In this document: in pieces, positions 50,709-60,136 of the stretch | Numbering within the stretch: the stretch's first letter is position 1 | Layout: every line of letters starts with the position of its first letter | Position numbers and translations under genes: made by a program | Source: Terrabacter sp. Root85 | Lineage (GTDB): Bacteria; Actinomycetota; Actinomycetes; Actinomycetales; Dermatophilaceae | Reading direction: 5' to 3' | Length of the DNA stretch: 64,000 nt | Assembly (NCBI RefSeq): GCF_001429185.1 | Contig: NZ_LMIW01000015.1 | Coordinates: forward strand, 97,234-161,233 | Notes under the pieces: generated by a model | What the model was told of the DNA's origin: nothing | What the model saw: the letters and a program-made list of their open reading frames with translations, nothing else | The model's database searches: none

Positions 50709-51482
50709 TCAGTTGAGCGTGCGGGTGCCCTCGGGCAGCGCGCCACCGGCATAGACGTCCTCGGCGAGACGGGCCAGAGCGGTCAGGGCGACGTTCTGGC
50801 TCCACGGGCCATAGGACACCCGGGCGACGCCCAGGCGCTGCAGGGCCGCGAGGTCGAGGGAGCCCGGGACGGCGATGACGGTGAGCTTCTGCGGCCCCAG
50901 CTCCTCGACGAGCCGGCTCACGGTCGGTTCGTCGAGCTTGCCGGGGACGAAGAACGTCGAGGCGCCGGCGTCGAGAAAGGCGCGGCCCCGCTCCACGGCG
51001 TCGGTGAGCACGTCGGCCGGGTCGCGGTCGCCGGCCTTGACGTAGGCGTCGGTGCGGGCGTTGAGGACGAAGGGGATGCCGGCCCGCTCACCGGCGGCGA
51101 CGGCAGCCTCGACGGCCCGGACGGCGTCCGGCAGCGCCTTCATCTGGTCCTCGAGGTTGGCGCCGACGATGCCGACGTCGATGGCGCGGGCCACCGTCTC
51201 GCCCGCGTCGCCGTAGCCGGCCTCGAGGTCGGCCGTGACCGGCAGGTCGACGGCGGCGGCGATGCGGCCGACGGCCTCGATCATTAGATCGCGCGGGATC
51301 TGCTCGCCGTCGGGGTAGCCGTACGACGCTGCGATCGAGTGGCTCGCCGTGGCGAGCGCCTTCGTGCCGGGGGTGTCGGCGACGACGCGGGCCGTGATGA
51401 CGTCCCAGACGTTGACGACGAGCAGCAGCTCGGGGTCGCGGTGCAGGCGCTGGAGCTCCTGGGCCTTGGCAGCGGTGTCCAT
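50709..51482 (-). CDS. Isocitrate lyase/PEP mutase superfamily protein
   Basis: A 257-residue TIM-barrel enzyme of the PEP mutase/isocitrate lyase superfamily. LLLVVNVWDVITARVVADTP leads the first strand, TASHSIAASYGYPDGEQ follows, LPVTADLEAGYGDAGETVAR has the Asp-Glu pair that binds magnesium, GIVGANLEDQM and FVLNARTDAYVKAGDRDPAD are also conserved, and FFVPGKLDEPTVSRLVEELG is near the end. Members cleave or form C-C or C-P bonds of 2-oxo acids (oxaloacetate, methylisocitrate, carboxyphosphonoenolpyruvate). The classic lyase Cys loop (KKCGH) is absent, so a decarboxylase or hydrolase of a small oxoacid is more likely. GAGAGG precedes the ATG. Confidence 0.88.
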   Translation of the reverse strand: MDTAAKAQELQRLHRDPELLLVVNVWDVITARVVADTPGTKALATASHSIAASYGYPDGEQIPRDLMIEAVGRIAAAVDLPVTADLEAGYGDAGETVARAIDVGIVGANLEDQMKALPDAVRAVEAAVAAGERAGIPFVLNARTDAYVKAGDRDPADVLTDAVERGRAFLDAGASTFFVPGKLDEPTVSRLVEELGPQKLTVIAVPGSLDLAALQRLGVARVSYGPWSQNVALTALARLAEDVYAGGALPEGTRTLN

Positions 51483-51560
51483 CTCGGGTCCTCTCGGTCG
51501 TGGTGCTCGACGAGTTGGACGTACCCGGACGCGACGGGGCACCGACGGCCCGTTCGCGGC

Positions 51561-51566
51561 TAGCAT
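51561..51566 (+). promoter_or_regulatory. Leaderless -10 box
   Basis: TAGCAT is followed by 6 nt and the GTG at 51573. Confidence 0.5.
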
Positions 51567-51572
51567 CGCGAC

Positions 51573-52460
51573 GTGATCGGGTCGTACGCGTCCGCCGGAG
51601 CCTGGGGTGCCCGCTACGGTCCCGTGCTCATCCGGCGGATGCTCGACCGCGAGCGTTCCGGCACCTACGTGGTGCTCGTGCTCGCCGAGCTCGCCCTCGT
51701 CGCCGCTTTCGCGGGCGTGCTCGTGGCACTGCTCATCGTGACCCGGGACGATCCGCTGTGGCTGCGCGCACTCGGCGTCGGCACCGTCGCGATGGCCACG
51801 TGCGGCGCGGTCGTGTGGGTCGTCGAGGCGGCCGCGCGTTGGTCGTGGAGCGTGCGTCGCCCGGAACGGCTCGTCCTCGCGGCAGCGCCGTCCGGTGCCG
51901 CTTCGACCGCCGTCCTCCGCTCACGCGCGTCGTTTGCGACGCCGCTCACCAACGCGATCCTCGTGACGGCGTGGTGCGCCTTCATGGTCGTGCTCACCGC
52001 GCCCGTGCCCTGGGCAGCCGTGGTCTTCGGCCTCGCCACGCTCGCCTCCTGTGCCCGGCTGGCGCCCTTCGCCCTGGGTCGCGCCTCGGCGGGCGGGGTC
52101 TACCTGACGCCGACCGCGGTCGAGCTGCGCTGGGGCGTGCGGTCGGCGAGCGTGCCCTGGGAGACGGTGCGTGGCACCCCCGACGACCTCGCGCACGGCC
52201 TGGCCGGGGCGACCGACGCGACAGGTGACCGGGCCTTCCCGGTCGACGTGCCCCTCGACGTCACCGACCAGCCGTTCGCCGGTCGCGTCGCCGTCCCGGT
52301 CGCCTACCTCTGGCTCCGGGCGGACGAGCTCTCCGAGCTCATCGGGTGGTATGCCGCCCAGCCGGCTCTGCGAGCACGCCTCGGCACGCAGGAGTCCCTC
52401 GCGTGGCGGCCGACGGCGCCGAGTGCCGTGACGATGGCCGACGGCGACACCTTCTCGTGA
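51573..52460 (+). CDS. Membrane protein with PH-like C-terminal part
   Basis: A 295-residue protein that I cannot place in a named family. Hydrophobic segments are at about 30-55 (VVLVLAELALVAAFAGVLVA), 65-85 (LGVGTVAMATCGAVVWVV), 128-148 (LVTAWCAFMVVLTAPVPWAA) and a following short one (VVFGLATLASCARLA). The C-terminal 120 residues are soluble; VYLTPTAVELRWGVRSASVP and WETVRG look like the strands of a PH-like domain as in bacterial membrane proteins with a bPH domain. It has a leaderless promoter and is convergent with the multicopper oxidase gene, 7 bp away. Confidence 0.65.
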   Translation: MIGSYASAGAWGARYGPVLIRRMLDRERSGTYVVLVLAELALVAAFAGVLVALLIVTRDDPLWLRALGVGTVAMATCGAVVWVVEAAARWSWSVRRPERLVLAAAPSGAASTAVLRSRASFATPLTNAILVTAWCAFMVVLTAPVPWAAVVFGLATLASCARLAPFALGRASAGGVYLTPTAVELRWGVRSASVPWETVRGTPDDLAHGLAGATDATGDRAFPVDVPLDVTDQPFAGRVAVPVAYLWLRADELSELIGWYAAQPALRARLGTQESLAWRPTAPSAVTMADGDTFS

Positions 52461-52467
52461 CCCGAGG

Positions 52468-54567
52468 TCAGCCGCTCGGTTGGCGGTGCTGCCTGGGTCC
52501 GATCCGGTAGGGCCGCATCATCTCGTTGTCCTCGTGCTCGACGATGTGGCAGTGCCAGACGAACTGGCCCGGGTTGCTGAACCTGGCCCGGATGCGCGTC
52601 ACCTCGCCCGGGTAGGCGATGACGGTGTCCTTGACGCCGCTCTCCCAGGCCTCGGGTGGGCGGGGATCGCCTGCCGGCCGGGACGGTGGTTCGGTCTCAC
52701 CGGCCTCGTTGGTCACCAGGGCCTGTCGGTCGACCACTTCGAACGTCGTCTCGTGGACGTGCATGGGGTGGGCGTCAGCCGTGAAGTTGTGGAACTCCCA
52801 GATCTCGGTGTCTCCGACGCGAGGGCTCTCGGTGACCGGGTCCGCCCACATGAGGTGCTCCGGATTTCCCCCGCGGTCCACGGTGCCCAGCATCGCCTCG
52901 GCGGGTCCGTCCCAGGCGCTCGACATCATCTCGAGCAGGCCGAGTCGTCGGGTGCGCGTCTCGGCCGGCAGCGGCACGAGGGCCGGCAGGCGCAGGAACC
53001 GGGGCGGTGTCGTCGGGTCGGGCCCGGTGGCGGGCACGACCCGGAACTGCAGGACCTGGCCGGTCGTGTCGGGGTCTGCCGCGTCGAAGTCGTCGTCCGG
53101 CTTGCCACCGCCGAAGGGCTCGTCGGGGCCGACGTTGGCCAGGACGTGCTTCCCGAGAGGCACGTGTGTGAAGTCGACGACGATGTCGGCGCGCTCGGCG
53201 AGGCCCATCAGGAGCCGGTTGTCGTGGTGGGCAGTGAGGTTCACCGGCGCAGCCAGGAAGCCGCCCTCGTTGCCGATGGCCCAGACCTCCACGCCGGGGA
53301 TGTGGGCGAAGTCGAGGATGAGGAAGCGGGACTGGCAACCGTTGAGGAAGCGGAACCGGTAGCGGCGCTGCTCGACGACCTGGAAGGGCCAGGTGTTGCC
53401 GTTGACCATGATCGTGTTGCCGAAGAACTCGGGATTCCAGATCGGTGAGAGGTCCGTGTCCGGGACGAAGCCCGGGTCCGCCGCCGTGGCGCCGTCGAAG
53501 AACTCGCGGCTGTCGGGGTAGAAGAGGGAGCCATCCTCGTTGAACGCCCGGTCCTGGATCGCGATCGGGATCTCGTAGTAGGCCTTCTTCGGAGGAGAGG
53601 GGTCTCCCCTCTTCGGCGCGGGTCCCGGCAGCACGGCAGTCGCACCGGAGCGGACGTCGAGGACGGCCTCGTCACCCTGCGGTCCACCCCTGATGAGGAA
53701 GAACCCGGCAGGCCCGGCGTACACGTTGAGGCGGGTCATGCCGAGTGCGTGGTCGTGGTACCAGAGCGTCGACGCACGTTGGTCGTTCGGGTACTGGAAG
53801 ACGGCGTAGCCCGGGCCCCACTGGGGGCCGAGTGTCCGGGCCGCCTTGTCCTTGAAGAAGGCGTACCAGGTGCCCTCGGTCGCGTATCCGGTCGGTAGGT
53901 TGGCAGCGGCCGGCAGGAACCAGGCCTCCGGGTAGCCGTCGCTCTCGTCGCCGACTCCAACCGCTCCGTGGAGGTGGGTCACCATGGGCACGGGGCCGGT
54001 GTAGCGCCCGGGCGTCTGCCGGAAGGTCGGCCGGGTGTCACGCCCGACAACCCCACCGGGCGGGTTGGCCCAGTGCAACGTCGGGTCGACCGGCAGCAGG
54101 TGCGGCAGGTACTTCCCGGCGGTGTCCACGAGACCGTTGATCCACTTGACCCGCACCGGGCGGTCCCAGCGCGACTCGATCGTCAGCGACGGGGCGTGAT
54201 GCAGCAACAGTCCCTTCTTGCTGTCAGAGGTCACGGCGCCGTAGCCCCACACCGTCGTCGCGGGCAGGCCGGCGGGAAGGATCTGCTGGGAGAACTGCTT
54301 CACCGAGATCTCGTAGTAGTCGGCAGGTTTGCCGCCCTTGCGCTTGATGGACCCCGCGCGCGGCATCACCGGCGGTACGAGCAGCGGTGTCACGAACTTC
54401 GGCACCGTCGAGGGATCGAGCGTGCCACCGAGGACAGCGGCGACGGCCTGTCTCGTGCCGTCCGGTGCGTAGGCGTAGAGCACGAACCCCGCGCCCGCGA
54501 CGCCCGCTGCCCTGATGAAGCTGCGCCGGCTCAGCTGCCGGGGCCGTGTGTCGCCTGGGTCCTGCAT
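52468..54567 (-). CDS. Tat-exported multicopper oxidase (CotA/bilirubin oxidase-like)
   Basis: A 699-residue laccase-type enzyme. The N-terminus has a twin-arginine signal (LSRRSFIRAAGVAGAGFVLY). The four copper motifs are complete: MVTHLHGAVG and STLWYHDHALGMTRLNVYAG in the first cupredoxin domain, AHPMHVHETTFEV and FVWHCHIVEHEDNEMMRPYR in the last; the His-Cys-His and Met of the type 1 site are in the last. The length and the NGNTWPFQVVEQRRYRFRFL segment match CotA/bilirubin oxidase-like proteins. It oxidises phenols, bilirubin or metals outside the membrane with oxygen. An in-frame upstream ATG at 54759 would bury the Tat signal and is rejected. Repeats lie about 200 bp upstream. Confidence 0.92.
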   Translation of the reverse strand: MQDPGDTRPRQLSRRSFIRAAGVAGAGFVLYAYAPDGTRQAVAAVLGGTLDPSTVPKFVTPLLVPPVMPRAGSIKRKGGKPADYYEISVKQFSQQILPAGLPATTVWGYGAVTSDSKKGLLLHHAPSLTIESRWDRPVRVKWINGLVDTAGKYLPHLLPVDPTLHWANPPGGVVGRDTRPTFRQTPGRYTGPVPMVTHLHGAVGVGDESDGYPEAWFLPAAANLPTGYATEGTWYAFFKDKAARTLGPQWGPGYAVFQYPNDQRASTLWYHDHALGMTRLNVYAGPAGFFLIRGGPQGDEAVLDVRSGATAVLPGPAPKRGDPSPPKKAYYEIPIAIQDRAFNEDGSLFYPDSREFFDGATAADPGFVPDTDLSPIWNPEFFGNTIMVNGNTWPFQVVEQRRYRFRFLNGCQSRFLILDFAHIPGVEVWAIGNEGGFLAAPVNLTAHHDNRLLMGLAERADIVVDFTHVPLGKHVLANVGPDEPFGGGKPDDDFDAADPDTTGQVLQFRVVPATGPDPTTPPRFLRLPALVPLPAETRTRRLGLLEMMSSAWDGPAEAMLGTVDRGGNPEHLMWADPVTESPRVGDTEIWEFHNFTADAHPMHVHETTFEVVDRQALVTNEAGETEPPSRPAGDPRPPEAWESGVKDTVIAYPGEVTRIRARFSNPGQFVWHCHIVEHEDNEMMRPYRIGPRQHRQPSG

Positions 54568-54756
54568 CGTTCTCACCGTCCAGCTCGGCGACAGCTCCCG
54601 CGGGTGGGGTGTCCCCGCCTGCGCTCGGTGGCCGCCTGGGGCGCCTTGCCCCCTCCCTGCCAGAGTCGCACCGCGACAACCCCAGGACCGGGGAATCAGG
54701 AACAATGCTGTGAGATCCATGTGACACCCCTCAGGGCGGATTCCCTGTCGTACCAG

Positions 54757-54779
54757 CACGATCGTGACATTTCACGATC
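54757..54779. promoter_or_regulatory. CACGATC/GATCGTG repeats upstream of the multicopper oxidase
   Basis: CACGATCGTG (54757-54766) is a perfect palindrome, and GATCGTG (54760-54766) also pairs with CACGATC (54773-54779) around ACATTT. CACGATC is thus present twice, 16 bp apart. The site is 190 bp before the oxidase start, in a 233-bp gap that otherwise shows nothing I can name. It may be an operator for a copper- or redox-responsive regulator. Confidence 0.4.
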
Positions 54780-54800
54780 AGCGACAGACGCTGCGGCGCG

Positions 54801-57800
54801 TCAACGGCGCAGGCGCAGTCCCCGCGGTGTCATGTGGAAGCCGGCCTGCGACAGGGCCTGCACGAGCGGGTGGTCGGAGCCGAGCACCGAGGCGCCGTCG
54901 GCCTTCTCGACGGTGAGTCGGCCGAGGGCTCCCTCGCGGACGGCGAGCGCGAGGGCGTCGGCCGCAGCCTGAAGTCGCTCGGGGTCGTCGGACCAGCAGA
55001 GCATCGTCTTGCCGCCGCGCTCGACGTAGAGGACGAGCTCGCCGTCGACGAGGACGACGAGCGCCCCGGCCTTGCGGCCGGGCTGGTGGCCCTTGCGGCG
55101 AGGCGCCTGCGGGGACTCCGCTGGCTCATCAGCGGCGTCGGTGAGCCCGCGCTCGGGCCAGCCGATGGCGGCACCGTAGGGGTTGGCGGGGTCGCTCGCG
55201 GCGAGGACGAGGGCCGGCGGCCCGGTGCGCTCACGCCCGGCCGCAGAGTCCTGGGCCCCCGCACCGGGCAGCCGTGACATCGACCTGAGCCGGTCGACGG
55301 CCCCCGTCGAGGCGAACTGCGAAGCGCCGAGGCCCTCGACGAAGTAGCCGCGCCGGACCTTGCCGGCCTCCTCGGCCGCGGCGAGCACGCGGTAGACCGC
55401 CGCGAAGCCACCAGGGACGTCCTCGGTGACGACCGACCCGCGGGTCAGCACGCCGTAGCGGTCGAGGAGCAGCTCGGCGTTGGTGACGGCCCGGACCGTC
55501 GGGTCGGACTCGGCGGGCGGCAGCGACGTCCAGCGACCGACGCCGGTCGAGGGCCCGGACCCGACCGCGCGACCTGCGGCCAGCGCCTTGCCCGTCGCAG
55601 CCTCCTCGGCGGCCTCGATCTGCGACGGGCTCGTGCCGGCGAGGGGACCGCGCAGGGAGCCGAAGCGGCCGAGCGAACCGCGCCGGCCGGCATACCTCGT
55701 CGACCGGGGTCCGGACGTCGTGCGCTTGTGGGCGGTGCGGCCACCGGCGAGGAGGGCACGCAGCGGCGCGATGGTGTCGTTGGTGATGCGCCCCGACCAC
55801 AGCAGCGACCACAGCGCGTCGTTCAGCTCGGTGTCGCCGAGCCCGACCCGCGTCGAGAGGGCCCGGAAGAAGTACGCGCCACCGCTCTCGAGGGCCTCGA
55901 GGACGGCCTGCTCGTCGTCGGTGAGGTCGACGACCTCGGGTGGGGTCAGCGTCAGGTGCGCGGCATCGGCGAGGTGGAGGCTGACCCAGCCGTCGTCACC
56001 GGGCAGCGAGCCGTGGCCGCGCCAGACGACCTCGCCCGAGCTCATCACCTCGTCGAGCAGCGCCGGGCGGTAGTCGGCGACGCGCGCAGGGAGCACGAGC
56101 GACTCGACGGCGCTCGCCGGGACGACCGCTCCGGTCAGCTGCTCGACGGCGCGGAGCAGGCCCTCTCGGCCGCGCAGGCCGCCACCGACGCCCTGCCACT
56201 GCGGGAGGAAGCGGGCGAGGTCGGGCTGGGCGACCGGCTCGACCTCGTGGCGCAGCGCGGCGAGCGAGCGGCGCCGGAGCAGCCGGAGCACCTCGGCGTC
56301 GCAGAACTCGGGGCCGTGGCCGCCGCCGTTCTCGGTGGGGAGCAGCTCGCCCTCGACGACCCGACCGGCCGAGACGAGACGGCGCAGCGCGTCGTGGACG
56401 ACCGCCGGACCCACGCCCCACCACGCGGCGACGGTCTGGACCGCGAAGGGCCCGTGGGTGCGGGCGAAGCGCGCGACGAGGTCGGCGAGCGGGTCGGGCA
56501 CCGGGTCGAGGAAGGCCTGCGGCACGCCGACCGGCAACGCGGTGCCGAGGGCGTCGCGCAGTCGCGCGGCGTCCTCGATGGCAGCCCAGCGCTCCTCGCC
56601 GCCGACGCGCACGGCGATGACGCGACGGGCCGCCTCGAGCTCGGCGAGGGCCGCCTCGACGGCCGACGGCTCGAAGCCCTCGGCCGCACGAGCGACGATG
56701 TCGCGCACCGACAAGGGGCCGAGCACCCGGAGCAGGTCGGCGACGTCCTCGCCGTCACGGGCACCCCGCTCTGGTGTCAGCCGCTGGAGCTCGGCCTCGG
56801 TGCGTGCGACGGCCTCGGGGTCGAGCAGGTCGCGCAGCGCGAGCGCCTCACCCTGACCGAGCAGCTCGGAGAGCAGCGACGGGTCGAGCGCGAGGGCGGC
56901 GGCCCGGCGCTCGGCCAGCGGTGAGTCGCCCTCGTAGAGGTACTGCGCGACGTAGCCGAAGACGAGCGACTTGGCGAAGGGGCTGGGCTGGCTCGACTCG
57001 ACGTCGACGACCTTGACCGCGCGCGAGCGGATGTCGCCCATGAGCTCGACGAGACCCGGCACGTCGAAGACGTCCTGGACGCACTCGCGCACGGCCTCGA
57101 GGACGATGGGGAAGGTGGGGTACTGGCTCGCCACCTCGAGCAGCTGGGCGGCACGCTGCCGCTGCTGCCAGAGCGGCTGGCGCTTGTCGGGTCGGCGGCG
57201 GGGCAGCAGCAGCGCCCGCGCCGCGCACTCCCTGAACCGCGCTGCGAACAGGGCCGATCCGCCGATCTCCTGCGTCACGAGCTCGCTCACCTCCTCGGGC
57301 TCGAGGGTGACGAGCTCGACGAGCTGCTGACCGACCGCAGCGCCGTCGTCGAACTCGAGGTCGGGCAGGCGGAAGACGATGCCGTCGTCGCCGTGCATGG
57401 CCTGGACGTCGATGCCGAAGCGCTCGCGCATGCGTGCCGCGACGCAGAGCGCCCACGGTGCGTGGACCTGGCCGCCGAAGGGCGAGAGCACCGCGACACG
57501 CCAGTCGCCGATCTCGTCACGGAAGCGCTCGACGACGATGGTGCGGTCGTCGGGGACGTGCCGCGTCGCCTCCTTCTGCTCCGTGAGGTAGCCGATGAGG
57601 TTGTCGGCGGCCCACTCGTCGAGTCCGGCGGCGGTGACCCGCGCGCGGGCCCGCTCGGGCGTCAGGCCCACGATCTCGCGGACGAACCCGCCGAGGGCGC
57701 GCCCCAGCTCGGCCGGCCGGCCCTGCTGGTCGCCCTTCCAGAAGGGCAGCTTGCCGGCCTGTCCCGGCGCCGGCGTGACGAGGACGCGGTCGTGGGTGAT

Positions 57801-59612
57801 GTCCTCGATGCGCCACGTCGAGGTGCCGAGGGTGAAGACGTCGCCGACCCGCGACTCGTAGACCATCTCCTCGTCGAGCTCGCCGACCCGGCGACCGGGC
57901 CCCTCACCGGACGCGAGGAACACGGCATACAACCCCCGGTCGGGGATGGTGCCGCCGCTCGTGACGGCGAGGCGCTGGGCGCCCCGGCGGCCGGAGAGCG
58001 TGTCGGTGACGCGGTCCCAGACGATGCGCGGGCGCAGCTCGGCGAACTCGTCGGACGGGTAGCGGCCGGCGAGCATGTCGAGCGTCGCCTCGAGGACCGA
58101 GCGCGGGAGGGAGGCGAAGCTCGCCGTGCGGTGCACGAGCGCCTCGACGTCGGCGACGGTCCAGTCGTCCATGGCGCACATCGCGACGACCTGCTGGGCC
58201 AGCACGTCGACGGGGTTGGCCGGGACGCGCAGGGACTCGATGGCGCCGGCGCGCATGCGCTCGACGACGACGGCGGTCTGCACGAGGTCGCCGCGGAACT
58301 TCGGGAACATGACGCCCTGGCTCACGGCACCCACTTGGTGGCCCGCCCGACCCACGCGCTGGAGCCCGCTCGCCACCGACGGCGGGCTCTCGACCTGGAT
58401 GACGAGGTCGACGGCGCCCATGTCGATGCCGAGCTCGAGGCTGCTCGTCGCGACGACGGCGGGGAGGCGCCCGGCCTTGAGGTCCTCCTCGATGGTGGCC
58501 CGGTGCTCCTTGCTCACCGACCCGTGGTGGGCACGGGCGAGCACGGCCGGCGCCCCGCGAGAGACCCCCGCCTGGGCCATGACCTGAGCGGGCGGCCGCG
58601 TCGACAGGGCAGCAAAGCTCGGGACCGGGAGGTCCTCCTGCTCGGCGAGACGCTCCTCCCAGATCTCGTTGAGGCGCGAGGTGAGCCGCTCGGCGAGGCG
58701 GCGCGAGTTGGAGAAGACGATCGTCGAGCGGTGCTCGGCGATGAGGTCGACGATGCGCTCCTCGACGTGCGGCCAGATGCTCGCCTGTGGCGCCTGGCCC
58801 GCGGCCGGACCCGAGAGGTCGGGCACGCCGGGTGAGATCTCGGCCGGCGCGCCGCCCAGCTCGCCCATGTCGGGGACCGGCACGACGACCTCGAGGTCCC
58901 ACTGCTTCGTCGACTCCGGCTGGACGATCTCGACCGGGCGACCGCCCGCGAGGTAGCGCGCCACCTCCTCGACGGGACGCACCGTCGCCGACAGGCCGAC
59001 CCGCTGGGCGGGGGTGGGCAGGATCGCGTCGAGGCGCTCGAGGCTGAGCGCGAGGTGCGCGCCGCGCTTCGTGCCGGCGACGGCGTGGACCTCGTCGATG
59101 ATGACGGTCTCGATGCCCTTGAGCGCCTCGCGCACCGACGAGGTGAGCATGAGGAAGAGCGACTCGGGCGTCGTGATGAGGATGTCGGTGGGCGTCCGGG
59201 CGAAGGCCCGGCGCTCGTTGGCCGGGGTGTCGCCCGAGCGGACGCTGACGGTGATGTCGGGCGGCGCCAGCTCGAGCCGCGTCGCGGCGTGACCGATGCC
59301 GACGAGGGGCGCGCGGAGGTTGCGCTCGACGTCGACCGCGAGCGCCTTCATCGGCGAGACGTAGAGGACACGGCACCGCTCGAGCCGCTCCTCGGGGACC
59401 GGCTCGCTCGCCATCCGGTCGATGGCCCAGAGGAACGCCGACAGGGTCTTGCCGGAGCCCGTCGGGGCGACGACGACGGTGTGGTGGCCCGAGCTGATCG
59501 CGTCCCACGCGCCGGCCTGGGCGGTCGTGGGCGCGCTGAAGCTGCTCCGGAACCACGCTGCGGTCGCCGGAGAGAATCGGTCGAGCACGTCGGCCCGTCT
59601 GCCCTTCGCCAT
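54801..59612 (-). CDS. lhr: Lhr family ATP-dependent helicase
   Basis: A 1603-residue superfamily 2 helicase. Walker A is VVVAPTGSGKTLSAFLWAID (near residue 47), motif Ia YVSPMKALAVDVERNL, motif Ib TPESLFLMLTSSVREAL, Walker B IIDEVHAVAGTKRG, motif III GLSATVRPVEEVARYL, with IVFSNSRRLAERLTSRLNEI and ELGIDMGAVDLVIQVESPPS and SVASGLQRVGRAGHQVG in the second domain. After the winged helix and beta-bundle of Lhr-Core (to about 900), the long C-terminal domain runs to the end, as in mycobacterial Lhr. Lhr translocates 3'-5' on single-stranded DNA and unwinds RNA-DNA hybrids in repair. The ATG at 59612 fits the family; an upstream in-frame ATG at 59678 is not needed. Confidence 0.95.
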   Translation of the reverse strand: MAKGRRADVLDRFSPATAAWFRSSFSAPTTAQAGAWDAISSGHHTVVVAPTGSGKTLSAFLWAIDRMASEPVPEERLERCRVLYVSPMKALAVDVERNLRAPLVGIGHAATRLELAPPDITVSVRSGDTPANERRAFARTPTDILITTPESLFLMLTSSVREALKGIETVIIDEVHAVAGTKRGAHLALSLERLDAILPTPAQRVGLSATVRPVEEVARYLAGGRPVEIVQPESTKQWDLEVVVPVPDMGELGGAPAEISPGVPDLSGPAAGQAPQASIWPHVEERIVDLIAEHRSTIVFSNSRRLAERLTSRLNEIWEERLAEQEDLPVPSFAALSTRPPAQVMAQAGVSRGAPAVLARAHHGSVSKEHRATIEEDLKAGRLPAVVATSSLELGIDMGAVDLVIQVESPPSVASGLQRVGRAGHQVGAVSQGVMFPKFRGDLVQTAVVVERMRAGAIESLRVPANPVDVLAQQVVAMCAMDDWTVADVEALVHRTASFASLPRSVLEATLDMLAGRYPSDEFAELRPRIVWDRVTDTLSGRRGAQRLAVTSGGTIPDRGLYAVFLASGEGPGRRVGELDEEMVYESRVGDVFTLGTSTWRIEDITHDRVLVTPAPGQAGKLPFWKGDQQGRPAELGRALGGFVREIVGLTPERARARVTAAGLDEWAADNLIGYLTEQKEATRHVPDDRTIVVERFRDEIGDWRVAVLSPFGGQVHAPWALCVAARMRERFGIDVQAMHGDDGIVFRLPDLEFDDGAAVGQQLVELVTLEPEEVSELVTQEIGGSALFAARFRECAARALLLPRRRPDKRQPLWQQRQRAAQLLEVASQYPTFPIVLEAVRECVQDVFDVPGLVELMGDIRSRAVKVVDVESSQPSPFAKSLVFGYVAQYLYEGDSPLAERRAAALALDPSLLSELLGQGEALALRDLLDPEAVARTEAELQRLTPERGARDGEDVADLLRVLGPLSVRDIVARAAEGFEPSAVEAALAELEAARRVIAVRVGGEERWAAIEDAARLRDALGTALPVGVPQAFLDPVPDPLADLVARFARTHGPFAVQTVAAWWGVGPAVVHDALRRLVSAGRVVEGELLPTENGGGHGPEFCDAEVLRLLRRRSLAALRHEVEPVAQPDLARFLPQWQGVGGGLRGREGLLRAVEQLTGAVVPASAVESLVLPARVADYRPALLDEVMSSGEVVWRGHGSLPGDDGWVSLHLADAAHLTLTPPEVVDLTDDEQAVLEALESGGAYFFRALSTRVGLGDTELNDALWSLLWSGRITNDTIAPLRALLAGGRTAHKRTTSGPRSTRYAGRRGSLGRFGSLRGPLAGTSPSQIEAAEEAATGKALAAGRAVGSGPSTGVGRWTSLPPAESDPTVRAVTNAELLLDRYGVLTRGSVVTEDVPGGFAAVYRVLAAAEEAGKVRRGYFVEGLGASQFASTGAVDRLRSMSRLPGAGAQDSAAGRERTGPPALVLAASDPANPYGAAIGWPERGLTDAADEPAESPQAPRRKGHQPGRKAGALVVLVDGELVLYVERGGKTMLCWSDDPERLQAAADALALAVREGALGRLTVEKADGASVLGSDHPLVQALSQAGFHMTPRGLRLRR

Positions 59613-59658
59613 CGGGCCCAGCCTGCCATCCCCCACCGACACGACGGCGTCGCCGTGG

Positions 59659-60099
59659 TCAGAAGGGCGGCAGCTCACCCTCGCCCGGCGTCACCCGACG
59701 CTCCGACTCGTCGATGCGCACGTCGTTGATGCTCGCTTCGCGCCGGCGCATGTACCCGAGGTCGTCGAACTCCCACTGCTCGTTGCCGTAGGAGCGCCAC
59801 CACTGTCCGTCGGCATCTCGCGACTCGTACTGGAAGCGCACCGCGATGCGGTGGCCCTCGAACGCCCAGAGGTTCTTGCGCAGCCGGTACTCCCGCTCCC
59901 GGTCCCACTTGCGGCGCAGGAAGTCGACCACCTGCTCGCGACCCACGAGGTGCTCGTCGCGGTTTCGCCACTCGGTGTCCTCGGTGTAGGCGCTCGCGAC
60001 GCGCTCGGGGTCACGGGTGTTCCAGGCGTCCTCGGCGGCCTGCACCTTCTGGCGCGCGGTCTCCTCGGTGAACGGCGGGACGGGGTGTCGTGGGTCCAT
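59659..60099 (-). CDS. DUF1348 (NTF2-like) family protein
   Basis: A 146-residue protein of the DUF1348 group in the NTF2-like fold. [20 protein letters not shown] and [20 protein letters not shown] form the first helices and the strand, [20 protein letters not shown] and [20 protein letters not shown] the central part, and [20 protein letters not shown] with [10 protein letters not shown] the C-terminal strands. All the strongly conserved WRNR, KNLWAF and GNEQWEF segments of the family are present. The function is unknown. GGAGG precedes the ATG. The gene lies between lhr and selB on the same strand, with no shared motif linking it to either. Confidence 0.9.
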   Translation of the reverse strand: MDPRHPVPPFTEETARQKVQAAEDAWNTRDPERVASAYTEDTEWRNRDEHLVGREQVVDFLRRKWDREREYRLRKNLWAFEGHRIAVRFQYESRDADGQWWRSYGNEQWEFDDLGYMRRREASINDVRIDESERRVTPGEGELPPF

Positions 60100-60136
60100 C
60101 GTCGGTGCCTCCTTCACGAGACGATGACCAGCGTAG

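Noticed and set aside
54568-54759. 64-codon upstream extension of the multicopper oxidase
   Set aside because: Would place the twin-arginine signal far from the N-terminus.
57904-59556. 550-codon frame in another phase of the lhr gene
   Set aside because: Arg-rich shadow; all helicase motifs are in the 1603-codon frame.
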